A stretch of 64,000 nucleotides of DNA from Rhodococcoides fascians NBRC 12155 = LMG 3623 (GTDB taxonomy: Bacteria; Actinomycetota; Actinomycetes; Mycobacteriales; Mycobacteriaceae). The translations under genes were made by a program, and so were the position numbers. Where the stretch lies: assembly GCF_001894785.1 (NCBI RefSeq), contig NZ_BCWW01000006.1, positions 310,001-374,000 of the forward strand, given 5' to 3'. The notes under the pieces are model-generated. The model saw nothing but the letters and a program-made list of their open reading frames with translations. It was not told the origin of the DNA and searched no databases. Positions 28,114 to 38,423 of the stretch are shown here, one piece after another (positions within the stretch are counted from its first letter, which is position 1; the number at the start of each line of letters is the position of its first letter).

Positions 28114-28626
28114 CTACTCGAACACGTACCAGCAGATGCTGTTTCTCCTGTGCTGGTCCTCCAACACCAGAGCCCGCACGCTGTCCGGCAGCTGTTCCCT
28201 CTGCCACTCATTTTCCGCATACGCCGCGGCGGCTGCGCTCGACGACGGTGCCGCAGCTCGAACTGCCTTGATGGCGTATGCCGCTGCTCCGAGGTCGTGT
28301 TCGGCCACGTGCGCCACGCATGCGGCCTGACCTGCGGCGTAGGCGGCGAATCGAGCCGCTCCGCGAAGGGGACGCGCTGCGCCCATCGCGTGTCCGCCGA
28401 GGGCGCGGGTCTCCATCATCGGCAGCTCACCGCGTACCCACGCGCCGATCCCGTCGATGGCTTCCCGCGGTCTGGCGTCCGACGGAACCGAGCTCTCGAA
28501 CAGAGGCAGCACGTGTTCGGCACAGGCAGCAGCCCAGAGTGCCAGGGCCCGATGATCGCCATCGGACAGCAGTCCCCCGCGCCGGGCGGTGACGAGCCGG
28601 GGATCTCGAACAGCGGGCAGGATCAT
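28114..28626 (-). CDS. Imm5-like putative immunity protein
   Basis: 170 residues, alanine-rich and helical, with the conserved family stretch DPRLVTARRGG, LALWAAACAEHVLPLFE, HDLGAAAYAIKAVRAA and a C-terminal LVLEDQHRRNSICWYVFE. Resembles the Imm5-type immunity family associated with polymorphic toxins. No toxin gene is next to it. ATG at 28626 has GAGGG nine bases upstream; 28653 is a possible longer start. Confidence 0.62.
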   Translation of the reverse strand: MILPAVRDPRLVTARRGGLLSDGDHRALALWAAACAEHVLPLFESSVPSDARPREAIDGIGAWVRGELPMMETRALGGHAMGAARPLRGAARFAAYAAGQAACVAHVAEHDLGAAAYAIKAVRAAAPSSSAAAAAYAENEWQREQLPDSVRALVLEDQHRRNSICWYVFE

Positions 28627-28693
28627 CCTCGGTCGCCCTCTTCGCACGGGCATCGGACAGTCCAACGTGATTGCACGGTGGCTATCAGAGCAC

Positions 28694-28727
28694 AAAAAAG
28701 CCCGAGACAGTGTGGTCTCGGGCTTTT
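28694..28727 (-). terminator. Rho-independent terminator of the initiator tRNA
   Basis: Hairpin GCCCGAGAC / GTCTCGGGC with six A on one side and five T on the other, just after the minus-strand tRNA. Confidence 0.88.
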
Positions 28728-28732
28728 TCGAG

Positions 28733-29874
<1,142 letters not shown>

Positions 29875-29944
29875 TTCACCGGCAGTTCGCTAGAACTGCC
29901 TCGTTCCGCTCGCAGTGGATGCCCAGCGCATCCGATGTAGCGAA

Positions 29945-29991
29945 CAACGACAGAGCCGCCTCACCGATTCGGTGAGGCGGCTCTGTCGTTG
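29945..29991. terminator. Bidirectional terminator between Rpf and the UPF0182 locus
   Basis: A perfect 21-bp stem around a 5-base loop (arms 29945-29965 and 29971-29991, core GACAGAGCCGCCTCACC). Located between convergent genes. Confidence 0.8.
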
Positions 29992-30017
29992 CAGTCAACC
30001 CGGTGGAACAGTGCCGA

Positions 30018-30132
30018 TCAGCTACCGGCCCCGTTGTACGCGTCGACCGCCTTCTGCAGGTTCTCCAGCGCGGTGCCGAGCTGCGCCAGGTTGCCGCTCT
30101 GTTGTGCAGTCCGCACGGCGGAGAGTGCGTAC
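30018..30132 (-). pseudogene. UPF0182 C-terminal fragment
   Basis: Minus-strand reading [19 protein letters not shown] then [13 protein letters not shown] and TGA, corresponding to the last 35-40 residues of UPF0182 proteins (Rv3193c ends with a similar AQKKGDFAAYGSALQRLDEA helix). It has no start of its own and is separated from the N-terminal part by an inverted segment. Confidence 0.82.
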
Positions 30133-30640
30133 CGCGACTATTCGGGTGAAGCGTCGTTGAGCCCGAGCGAAGTGGCATCGGAGTCGGCCACGATGTCGAA
30201 CATCCGGTTGCTCGATCCGAACATCCTTGCGCCGACATTCACTCAGCAGCGTCAGATCCGTAACTTCTACGGATTCCCCGACACACTGGCCGTCGACCGC
30301 TACCCGGACGCGGACGGCAACCTCCGCGACTACGTCGTCGCCGCGCGTGAGATCTCACCGCAGACTCTCGACGCGAACCAGCGTGACTGGATCAACCGCC
30401 ACACCGTGTTCACGCACGGAAACGGCTTCGTTGCTGCTCCTGCCAACTCCGTCGACGAGGCTGTCGCCGACGAGTCCAGCGGCGGGCGTGGTGGTTATCC
30501 CAACTACCAGGTGAACTGGATCGAGAACAACGCCGAGGGAACCGTGCGTAAGGACGGCCCAGGTGACCTCGATCAGCCGCGCATCTACTTCGGCCCGGTC
30601 ATCGCGAATTCCGACGCCGACTACTCCATCGTCGGCTCGG
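30130..30640 (+). pseudogene. UPF0182 middle section, inverted
   Basis: Plus-strand reading starting [15 protein letters not shown], then [72 protein letters not shown] and SDADYSIVG. These are consecutive blocks (about residues 345-515) of UPF0182 proteins, which should continue the minus-strand gene after AYGLTDDVV. The segment is flipped relative to both flanking fragments and lies inside an open plus frame without start signals. Confidence 0.85.
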
Positions 30641-31673
30641 CCGAGACCACGTCATCGGTCAAGCCGTACGCAGACCTCGTTGCCGCGATGTTGCGCTCGA
30701 TGTACGTGCTCTCCTTGTCGGCCGCGTTCGGACGAACCGAGAACTGTTCCATCACCAACGGCCAGACGGCACCGATGAGGATCGACGACAACACCAACAG
30801 CGCTGTGGCCAAGGCGGGGATTCTGAGGTCACGAAGGAAGATGGCCGCAAAGAAGGCAACAGCACAGATGACCGCGATGGCCAACAGAATCAGCTTCGCC
30901 GGCAGCACCGCATTGATGTCGGTGAAGCTGGCACCGGTGAACGTCGGCTCCTTACGACTGCTCGACAACAACGTGTATCGGTCGAACCAGTAGGCGATGG
31001 CCTTGAGCAGGACGAAGGTGCCGGCCAGCACAGCGAGCTGAATCCGCGCCGCACGGGTGAGCGCTCCTTCTCGGCCGGCGAGACGAATGCCGCCGAAGAC
31101 GTACTGCGTCACCAGATTTGCGAAGAATGCGACCAGGATGGCAACGAACAGCCAGTTCAGGATGAAGCGGTAGAACGGCAGATCGAACGAGTAGAACCCG
31201 ACGTCCAGGCCGAACTGCGGGTCGGTCTGGCCGAAGTCGCCGCCATGCAGGAACAGCTGCACGGTGACCCAGTTCGTCTGCGCGATCATGCCGGACAGGA
31301 AACCGAACACGACCGGGATTCCGATGCCGAACAACCGCAATCGGCTCATCACCGTGGTGCGGTATCGAGCGATCGGATCGTTGGGTCCGGCCACCGGAAC
31401 GAACACCGGGCGATTGCGATACGCGACGACCAGCGCGCCGAAGACGATGAGCCCGACGACGACCGAGACGACGAGGAAGATCACCAACCGGGTCAACAGA
31501 GTGGTGGTGTAGACGCCGCGGAAGTCGACTTCTCCGAACCACAACCAGTTCGTGTAGATATCGATCAACCGCGGACCGATGAGCAGCAAAGCTGCTACTA
31601 CCAAGGCCAATACGAGCAAGATCCGGCTTCGCCGCGACAACGACGGCATACCGGTGGGGGGCCTCATGCCCAC
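30621..31673 (-). pseudogene. UPF0182 (Rv3193c-like) membrane protein, N-terminal part
   Basis: 350 codons with about seven membrane helices: [57 protein letters not shown] and [13 protein letters not shown], all typical of COG1615 proteins that normally have 950-1000 residues and a large extracytoplasmic domain. After DDVV the reading leaves homology and hits TAG. GTG start at 31673 by comparison with MGMR of Rv3193c. It may still yield a truncated membrane protein. Confidence 0.88.
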
Positions 31674-31871
31674 GTGCCACACTCCAACTTCGGGCGACGC
31701 CGATGGCGCCGCAGATGACTGTCACGGCGCACCTCGCGTGCGCCGCATGTCCGTTTCGCCCTACTGTACGTACGTTGATCCTACGGCTGTGACGCCCGTA
31801 CTGCGGCCCCGCCGGACCGCAGGTCAGGAGCATCGACATTCGTGGAACCATTCGGATGCGAGGATAGTGCG

Positions 31872-32528
31872 GTGAGCAACGACAGTGACGGACTGCCCGG
31901 CCAGGAACATTTCGGAGACGACTTCGACCCCGAGTCGGGCGGACCCGGCGTCGCCGAGGCATTGGCTCGGTGCGCGCGTGAGGTGGCGGACTTCGTCGAC
32001 GCGGGCGGGTGGGGCCAGTCGCCCCAGATGTTCGCGCTGGTGCCCACCGCTGCCCTCGCCGCGGCAGAACCCGGCCTGCTCGACGATCTGGCCGACGGTG
32101 CTGCACTCACACCGATCCAGCAGCATTCGTTGCCCGAGGACATCACCGGCGGCTCCCCCGCCCTCGACGAATTCCTCGCCACGTCGACGTGGCCCGAGGG
32201 CGTCGTGGGATGCGCACTCGTCCAAGAGATCGTCGTACTCCCCCCGGCGGCGGAGTCGGCACTCGACGATGCGCTGATGCCGCTTCTCGCAGATCCCGAC
32301 GCGGCCGACAACGCGGCGCGATCGGCCGCCGAGAACCATCCTGAGAAGCGTGACGCGCGGCTGATCGTGGCAGTGCTCAAGGACGGGCCGTCGTTGACGT
32401 TGTTGCAACTGCATCCGGACGAGGACGCCGATCCGTTCGCTCCCATCGACCTACGCATCGCCGAGGACCTGGCACCCAACGTCGTCCACGGTCTGTACGC
32501 GACGTTCGATGTGGTCGACGACGAATAA
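31872..32528 (+). CDS. PPA1309-family protein
   Basis: 218 residues, acidic, soluble. Conserved stretches ALARCAREVADFVDAGGWGQSP, MFALVPTAALAAAEP, TWPEGVVGCALVQEIVVLPP and GLYATFDVV identify the actinobacterial PPA1309 family (function unknown). GTG start; divergent from the broken UPF0182 gene, convergent with the PDZ protease gene (15 bases between stops). Confidence 0.85.
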   Translation: MSNDSDGLPGQEHFGDDFDPESGGPGVAEALARCAREVADFVDAGGWGQSPQMFALVPTAALAAAEPGLLDDLADGAALTPIQQHSLPEDITGGSPALDEFLATSTWPEGVVGCALVQEIVVLPPAAESALDDALMPLLADPDAADNAARSAAENHPEKRDARLIVAVLKDGPSLTLLQLHPDEDADPFAPIDLRIAEDLAPNVVHGLYATFDVVDDE

Positions 32529-32543
32529 ATACGACCGAGCGGG

Positions 32544-33569
32544 TCAGCTACACGTCGGAACGTCTTCGCCCGACCCGATCGCTCGGAGCGAGTCGATCGC
32601 GTTGTCCAGCGATTCGACTCGCACCAAGCGCAGACCGTCGGGCACATTCTGTTGCGCCTCACCACAATTGGCGTCGGGCACCAGGAACGTGGTGGCCCCT
32701 GCCTCGCGAGCTGCTATCAGCTTGTAGGGAATACCGCCGATGGGGCCGACCGTTCCCGCTGCGTCGATCGTGCCGGTTCCCGCCACGAATTCGCCGTTGC
32801 TCAGCTCGCCGGGACTCAGTTTGTCCACCACCGCGAGGCTGAACATCAAGCCGGCGGACGGACCACCGACGTCGGCGAGATTGAACTTCACGTCGAACGG
32901 AACGTCGGGCTGCTCCTCGGGCGTCACACCGAGATATCCCTTGGACGGGTCGTCCGGCCTGGCCCCGAGCACAACGGAACCCGTACGAGGGGCACCATCA
33001 CGCACGTAGTCGATGTCGAGCGAATCGCCGGGTGCCTTGGCGCTGACGGCCTCGCGAACCGCGCCTGCCGTCGAGACGGGGGTGCCGCCCACCGCAACCA
33101 GAGTGTCTCCGATGTTCAGCACGCCTGCGGCGGGGCCGTCCTGGGCCACGCTCGTCACCGACAGCGACACCGGGAGGTCGAGGTGATGCAGAGCGGCGAG
33201 TTCAGCACTGGATTCCGATTGCTCGAAATCGGCCTGATTACCCTCCTGCACTTCCTCTTTCGACTTGTCCGGTGGGTACACCTCCTCACGAGGCACCAGT
33301 CCCTGACGCCCACTGGCCCAGAACCCGAGAGCCTCGAAGAGATTGAGCTGATCCCGCACGGCCACCGTCGTCATGTTCAGATGGCCTGCGGTGGGGTCGA
33401 CGTCGGTGCCGTCGATCTGGACTACGGGCACGCCGTCGACGTCACCGAGAGTGTTGTACGTCGGCCCGGGGCCGAGTGCCGCGAACGGAACGGTGACGAC
33501 CGAGCCGGTGACGCCCAGCACCACGACCGGTACCAGCGCTGCGACGAGTGTGGCGATCCTTCGGTTCAC
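32544..33569 (-). CDS. PDZ-domain Lon-like serine protease (Rv3194c-like)
   Basis: 341 residues: an N-terminal membrane helix (LVAALVPVVVLGVTGSVVTVP), a region with PGPTYNTLG, a PDZ domain near 130-200 (GPAAGVLNIGDTLVAVGG), then a Lon-type protease domain with catalytic Ser in VGGPSAGLMFSL and Lys in GGIPYKLIAA. The domain faces outward, so it likely cleaves exported or membrane proteins. GTG (VNRRIATL) chosen from the Rv3194c start MNRR. Confidence 0.9.
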   Translation of the reverse strand: MNRRIATLVAALVPVVVLGVTGSVVTVPFAALGPGPTYNTLGDVDGVPVVQIDGTDVDPTAGHLNMTTVAVRDQLNLFEALGFWASGRQGLVPREEVYPPDKSKEEVQEGNQADFEQSESSAELAALHHLDLPVSLSVTSVAQDGPAAGVLNIGDTLVAVGGTPVSTAGAVREAVSAKAPGDSLDIDYVRDGAPRTGSVVLGARPDDPSKGYLGVTPEEQPDVPFDVKFNLADVGGPSAGLMFSLAVVDKLSPGELSNGEFVAGTGTIDAAGTVGPIGGIPYKLIAAREAGATTFLVPDANCGEAQQNVPDGLRLVRVESLDNAIDSLRAIGSGEDVPTCS

Positions 33570-33713
33570 TCGGTAGACACTAGATCCGAACGTGCGGCGG
33601 CGTGGATACCGCCCCTGCCGGAGCCCGACGCACGATGCGACGAAGCCGTTCTGTTCGCCGTCAGCGTGACGATCTTTCGCGCTCCGAGTGCTCATGGCTT
33701 GTACCGTTGAGCC

Positions 33714-35117
33714 ATGAGCAATTTTGGTTTCGGTGCTTCCGACGACGACCCGGACAAGAAGAAGGATCCGGACGGGTCGGGTAACCCCGCCGGTTTCGGG
33801 TTCGGGGCGGAGGGCTTCGACCCTGCACAACTGGGCCAGATGCTCACCCAGTTCGGCCAGATGCTCAGCGGCATGGGTGCCGCGGGGTCGGGCGGATCGT
33901 CGGCCGGACCGGTCAATTACGACCTCGCCAAGCAATTGGCCCGACAGCAGATGGGCGATTTCAGCCCGGTGTCGGCCGGGGAGCGTGAGGCCATCACCGA
34001 GGCCGCGCACCTCGCCGAGCTCTGGCTGGACGGTGCCACCACATTGCCTGCCGGTGCCACCAAGACTGCAGCGTGGACGCCGGTCGACTGGCTGGACAAC
34101 ACCATCGACACCTGGAAGCGGCTGTGCGATCCGGTCGCCGAGCAGATTTCGGGCATGTGGACCTCGGGGTTGCCGCCGGAGGCTCAGCAGATGGCCGGAC
34201 CGATGATGGGCATGCTGACCCAGATGGGCGGAATGGCGTTCGGCTCGCAACTCGGTCAGGCACTGGGCCAACTGTCGAAGGAAGTTCTCACCTCCACCGA
34301 CATCGGTCTCCCGCTCGGCCCGTCGGGCACCGCCGCGTTGCTACCGTCGGCGATCGCGTCGTTCAGCGAAGGTCTCGAACAGCCCGAGCGTGAGGTGCTG
34401 GTGTTCCTGGCCGCCCGCGAGGCTGCACACCAGCGGCTGTACAGCCATGTCCCGTGGCTGCGCCAGCGAGTTCTCGCCACTGTCGAGGAATATGCTCGCG
34501 GCATCCGCATGGATTTCTCGGCAATCGAGGAAGCCGCTGCCGGGCTCGACCCGTCGGCGCTGACGGATCCGTCGAAGATCGAAGCGCTGCTGCAGCAGGG
34601 TTCGTTCGAGCCGCAGACCACACCCGAGCAGAAGCACGCTCTCGAACGTCTCGAAACGTTGCTGGCACTGGTGGAGGGCTGGGTGGAGACCGTGGTCACG
34701 GCCGCACTCGGCGACCGTCTCCCCGGCGCGGTTGCCCTCGCCGAGACCATTCGCCGTCGCCGCGCCTCCGGCGGCCCGGCAGAGCAGACGTTCGCGACGT
34801 TGGTCGGTCTCGAGTTGCGTCCCCGCAAGGTGCGCGAGGCCGCCGATCTGTGGCACCAACTACTGGCCGCCGCGGACGTGGAGGGCCGCGACGGGGTGTG
34901 GGCACACCCGGATCTCCTGCCCGACGCATCCGACCTGGACAATCCGGCGGCGTTCATCGACCGAGTCGTCGGCGGCGGCACCTCCAGCTTCGACGACCCC
35001 ATCGCGCAACTCGAGGCGATGGAGGCAAAGGAGGCCGCCGAACGAGCGGAACACAGCACGGACGACGCCTCGGAGGACGGCGACGACCATCCGGACAAGG
35101 GCTCTTCCACACCCTGA
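33714..35117 (+). CDS. DUF2342 zinc-dependent metalloprotease-like protein
   Basis: 467 residues. Gly/Phe-rich acidic front (NFGFGASDDDPDKK), a helical core with AFGSQLGQALGQL and the zincin-like REAAHQRLY at 235-239, in which His and Glu positions match the actinobacterial family (Rv3195). C-terminal acidic tail (DDASEDGDDHPDKG). Soluble. Catalytic activity has not been shown for this family. ATG; 144 bases from the divergent PDZ protease gene. Confidence 0.85.
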   Translation: MSNFGFGASDDDPDKKKDPDGSGNPAGFGFGAEGFDPAQLGQMLTQFGQMLSGMGAAGSGGSSAGPVNYDLAKQLARQQMGDFSPVSAGEREAITEAAHLAELWLDGATTLPAGATKTAAWTPVDWLDNTIDTWKRLCDPVAEQISGMWTSGLPPEAQQMAGPMMGMLTQMGGMAFGSQLGQALGQLSKEVLTSTDIGLPLGPSGTAALLPSAIASFSEGLEQPEREVLVFLAAREAAHQRLYSHVPWLRQRVLATVEEYARGIRMDFSAIEEAAAGLDPSALTDPSKIEALLQQGSFEPQTTPEQKHALERLETLLALVEGWVETVVTAALGDRLPGAVALAETIRRRRASGGPAEQTFATLVGLELRPRKVREAADLWHQLLAAADVEGRDGVWAHPDLLPDASDLDNPAAFIDRVVGGGTSSFDDPIAQLEAMEAKEAAERAEHSTDDASEDGDDHPDKGSSTP

Positions 35118-35240
35118 ACCGGGACGGCGCACACCAATGCCGTCGGCCCCGTCGAACGCCTGCTCGAAGCCCATTTTCCCCTGTGGATAACGTGCTTCGA
35201 GCGGGCGTTTGCCGTTCGACCGAGTGTCACAGTGTGGTTC

Positions 35241-36128
35241 ATGATCACATCGACCGTTCGACTCGATCCCGCGGTGGCCATCCTGCCGCGACGGGACGGA
35301 ACCGTTCAATTGGGGTGGAGCCCCGAGACCAGCGTCGTCGTCACTCCCCCTCCCGGTGCGGAACCGGGCTCGATACTCGAGATCCTGCGGCTTCTCGCGG
35401 CAGGACGTTCCAGGCCTCACATCGTCTGTCACGCAATGACGTTGGGTTTGTCCGCGAACCGAGTGTCGTCGATGCTCGCCGAATTGGACGATTCCGGCCT
35501 GCTCGTGCACGGCACGAGTGGCCCGGCGGCGAGCAACGCGGACGCTCCGTCGAGTGAACTGCGCGACATTCGTTCCGTGCATCTCGTGGGCCGCGGGCCG
35601 CTCTCGGATGCGCTGACCGCCGGGTTGCGGCGCACCAGTGTCGCGGTGACCAGAACGAGCCTGACCCCGACACGCTATCCGCACCTCGCCGTGAACTCGT
35701 GGCAGTACGACGTGGTCGTGCTCACCGACGACCTCGTCGCCGAGCCTCGTCTGGTGACCGATCTGGTGCGGAAAAGGATCCCGCACCTGCAGGTGCGACT
35801 GCGGGACGGGAAAGGAATCGTCGGCCCGTTCGTAGTGCCCGGACAGACGAGTTGCCTGCGCTGCGCCGATCTCACCCGCTGTGATCTCGATCCGGAGTGG
35901 CCGCATCTGTCCGCACATCTGCTCGGCACGGTGGGCCAGGCGAGTACCGCCACGGTGTTGGCCACGGCGGCGTTCGCGTTCGCGCAACTCGAGACCCTCA
36001 TCGATCGCACGGACGGAACGATGCCCGAAACCACCGACTGCACGATGGAGCTGAGTTTCGCGGCAACCGGTACGTCCGTGCACAAAAGACAGTGGACGCG
36101 ACATCCGCATTGCGATTGCTGGTACTGA
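35241..36128 (+). CDS. Orphan TOMM/ThiF-like leader-binding protein (Rv3196-like)
   Basis: 295 residues. N-terminal winged-helix-like region, a Rossmann-type middle segment (SVHLVGRGPLSDALTAGLR) and two zinc-knuckle pairs, CLRCADL and HPHCDCWY at the very C terminus. This is the E1-like layout of the TOMM (azole-peptide) precursor-binding proteins. No YcaO cyclodehydratase, dehydrogenase or precursor peptide is nearby; the conserved neighbours are DUF2342 and ABC1 kinase. ATG at 35241 preferred over GTG at 35232. Confidence 0.72.
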   Translation: MITSTVRLDPAVAILPRRDGTVQLGWSPETSVVVTPPPGAEPGSILEILRLLAAGRSRPHIVCHAMTLGLSANRVSSMLAELDDSGLLVHGTSGPAASNADAPSSELRDIRSVHLVGRGPLSDALTAGLRRTSVAVTRTSLTPTRYPHLAVNSWQYDVVVLTDDLVAEPRLVTDLVRKRIPHLQVRLRDGKGIVGPFVVPGQTSCLRCADLTRCDLDPEWPHLSAHLLGTVGQASTATVLATAAFAFAQLETLIDRTDGTMPETTDCTMELSFAATGTSVHKRQWTRHPHCDCWY

Positions 36129-36223
36129 CGACACGGTCACTCGACCACCCGCCCACCTCGGCAGTCGAGGCCACGGTTTCACCGGTCCGAGCATTTGTCG
36201 GAAGGTTCAGCCATGATGGAGCT

Positions 36224-37534
36224 GTGTCAGACATACCGCGCCGTGGATCCACTCGTACCGCGAAACTAGCCAGCATTCCCCTGGGAATGGCCGGACGTGC
36301 CGCGATGGGCTTCGGAAAGAAGCTCGCCGGCGGAAACCGCGACGAGATCGACGCGGACATGGCCGCCAAAGCAGCCGAGCAACTCTTCTCCGTCCTCGGA
36401 GAGCTCAAAGGCGGGGCCATGAAGCTCGGTCAGATGCTGTCGGTGATGGAAGCCGCCGTCCCCGAGGAGTATTCGGAGCCCTACCGTGAGGCACTGACGA
36501 AGCTGCAGGCTCAGGGCCCGCCCATGCCGGCCAAGACGGTGCATCGCGTACTCGATCAACAACTGGGTACGGCGTGGCGATCACGGTTCGAGAGTTTCGA
36601 CGACACCGCAATCGCCTCGGCCAGCATCGGCCAGGTCCACCGAGCCACGTGGGCGGACGGGCGCGACGTCGCGGTCAAGATCCAGTATCCGGGTGCGGAC
36701 GACGCCTTGCGGTCGGACCTCAAGACTCTGTCTCGTTTCGCGAATCTGTTCAGCACGGTGCTCGCCGGTACGGACGTCAAGCCCGTGCTCGAAGAGCTGA
36801 CGGCGCGCACCGAGGACGAGCTCGACTACCGCATCGAGGCAGCCAATCAGCGCGCCTTCAGCAAGGAATTCGCGGGCGATCCTCGGTTCGCGGTACCCAA
36901 GATCGTCGCCAGCGCCCCGAAAGTGGTTGTGAGCGAATGGATGACGGGCAGACCCCTGGCCGATGTGATCGCGCACGGAACTGCGGACGAGCGTAATCGA
37001 GCCGGCGAACTACTCGCGCGGTTCGCGTTCGAGTCTCCCGCACGCGCGAAGTTGTTGCACGCGGACCCACATCCGGGAAACTTCATGATGCTCGACGACG
37101 GCCGAATGGGCGTCATCGATTTCGGGGCATGTGCTCCGATGCCCGACGGCCTGCCTCCGGTCCTCGGCCGGATGGTCGCACTCGCTCGTGACGACAAGTT
37201 CGACGAACTGGTCGAACTGTGCACCGAAAGTGGCTTCGTGGTGCCGGGTCGCACGGTGACGGAGAAGGAAATTGCCGATTACCTTCGCCCGTTCACAGAC
37301 CCGATTCACACCGAGTCGTTTCACTTCACTCGGGCGTGGCTGCAGAAAGCGGCAGGCACCGCAGCCGATTTCAACAGCGCACAGTTCCGCACCGTTCGCT
37401 CGCTGAACATGCCGCCGGAGTACGTGATGATCTTCCGGGTACTGGGTGGCCTGGTGGGAATCTGCGCGCAGCTCGACGCCTATGCGCCGTACATGGCAAT
37501 TCTGACGGAATGGTTGCCCGGCTTTACCGAGTGA
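36224..37534 (+). CDS. ABC1/UbiB-family atypical kinase
   Basis: 436 residues, Rv3197 homologue. KxGQ motif in GGAMKLGQMLSVM, Ala-rich nucleotide loop ASASIGQVHRA, lysine in VAVKIQYPG, catalytic HADPHPGNFM and metal-binding VIDFGA. UbiB-type proteins bind ATP and support isoprenoid-quinone or lipid metabolism; a link to macrolide tolerance has been reported for the mycobacterial gene next to whiB7, from memory. GTG start. Convergent with whiB7. Confidence 0.92.
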   Translation: MSDIPRRGSTRTAKLASIPLGMAGRAAMGFGKKLAGGNRDEIDADMAAKAAEQLFSVLGELKGGAMKLGQMLSVMEAAVPEEYSEPYREALTKLQAQGPPMPAKTVHRVLDQQLGTAWRSRFESFDDTAIASASIGQVHRATWADGRDVAVKIQYPGADDALRSDLKTLSRFANLFSTVLAGTDVKPVLEELTARTEDELDYRIEAANQRAFSKEFAGDPRFAVPKIVASAPKVVVSEWMTGRPLADVIAHGTADERNRAGELLARFAFESPARAKLLHADPHPGNFMMLDDGRMGVIDFGACAPMPDGLPPVLGRMVALARDDKFDELVELCTESGFVVPGRTVTEKEIADYLRPFTDPIHTESFHFTRAWLQKAAGTAADFNSAQFRTVRSLNMPPEYVMIFRVLGGLVGICAQLDAYAPYMAILTEWLPGFTE

Positions 37535-37552
37535 ATCACTCGGTGAAGCCGG
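37518..37552. terminator. Terminator spanning the ABC1 kinase stop
   Basis: 16-bp stem with one G-T pair and a 3-base loop (arms 37518-37533 and 37537-37552). It includes the kinase stop codon and lies between convergent genes, so it can end both transcripts. Confidence 0.7.
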
Positions 37553-37568
37553 ACCTCCGGATCGAGCT

Positions 37569-37889
37569 TCATGCCGCGTTCTTACGTGGCCGTCCGCGAG
37601 GACGCTTGCGTGCGATGACAACACCCTGTTCCAGGATCTCGCCACCCCATACGCCCCACGGCTCGGCGCGATCCAATGCGGCGCTGAGACAGGTTTGGCG
37701 GATGGGGCATTCGGCGCACAGCGCCTTGGCCTGCTCCAATTCGGCAGGGGTGTCGGCGAACCACATGTCGGGGTTCGCCGCTCGGCAAGGCACCGACAGC
37801 TCGAGCTCCGCCGATTCGGCGAAACTTGTTGCTGCGTAGGTGCTTTCGGACTCTGGTCGGCATGTCGTCCGGATCGTGGCGGTTGACAC
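37569..37889 (-). CDS. whiB7: WhiB7 iron-sulfur transcription factor
   Basis: 106 residues. Four Fe-S cysteines at 35, 58, 61 and 67 (VPCRAANP; LCAECPIRQTC), the WhiB tryptophan/glycine turn EPWGVWGGE, and a C-terminal AT hook RGRPR, which distinguishes WhiB7. Activates intrinsic resistance genes together with the primary sigma factor, including its own promoter. GTG start with GGAGA seven bases upstream; a longer frame into the leader is not supported. Confidence 0.95.
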   Translation of the reverse strand: MSTATIRTTCRPESESTYAATSFAESAELELSVPCRAANPDMWFADTPAELEQAKALCAECPIRQTCLSAALDRAEPWGVWGGEILEQGVVIARKRPRGRPRKNAA

Positions 37890-37990
37890 GTCGGTCTCCT
37901 CTACTTTTCGTGCGGCGTCGTTATCGGTTCGAGGGGTAATGCGAACCATGTCGGCCTCACGCTCGGGTAGAGGATCTACCTGAACGACAA

Positions 37991-38022
37991 AGGCCACGGT
38001 CCGCGAGTGCGGGTCCGTGGCC
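37991..38022 (-). terminator. Attenuator hairpin in the whiB7 leader
   Basis: On the minus strand, AGGCCACGG and its complement plus an inner CCGC/GCGG form a hairpin, followed by TTTGTCGTT, about 100 bases before the whiB7 start and 20 bases after the stop of an upstream frame. Position and shape fit a Rho-independent attenuator; the T-run is imperfect. Confidence 0.6.
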
Positions 38023-38042
38023 TGGTGGGCAAATCGAAGCGT

Positions 38043-38354
38043 CTACCTACAGTGAAGTCGGTATCTGCTGTCGAACACGGACGCGCGTGGTGCGCGGTGA
38101 CGTCGATGGGTGTACACAGCGGGTGCTGCCAACGCCAGGACGCCGGGGGCGGAATTCGACCCGAGGGCTTCCGATGCGGACTGGTGCATCGGGCCGAAAG
38201 CGGTGGGACGAATCCACGTCTGCGCAACCGAGCCGGCGGCTACGGCCGCAGCAGCGGGCGTACCGACCAGTGCATCGCCGAAGGGCGTTGCACCGCAGAC
38301 AGGGCTGAGCACGACGGTTGCTCTTGCACCGGCGATGTCGAATGTGTCGATCAT
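38043..38354 (-). CDS. Upstream ORF in the whiB7 leader
   Basis: 103 codons starting ATG at 38354 with GGAG 11 bases upstream, beginning MIDTFDIAGARATVVLSP and ending DSRYRLHCR. It starts about 60 bases after the predicted transcription start and ends just before the attenuator hairpin. In mycobacteria a translated leader ORF controls whiB7 read-through under ribosome-targeting drugs; a regulatory rather than enzymatic role is inferred. No protein family recognised. Confidence 0.55.
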   Translation of the reverse strand: MIDTFDIAGARATVVLSPVCGATPFGDALVGTPAAAAVAAGSVAQTWIRPTAFGPMHQSASEALGSNSAPGVLALAAPAVYTHRRHRAPRASVFDSRYRLHCR

Positions 38355-38423
38355 GTTCTTCAGCTCCTGTTCTGGTCTCGTGGGCGGACTGGGCAGTGTG
38401 CGGTCTCCCGCGACACGAGAAAC

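Noticed and set aside
29989..30993. 334-codon plus frame through the UPF0182 locus
   Set aside because: Chimera of antisense DNA on both sides of the inverted UPF0182 segment; no start signal.
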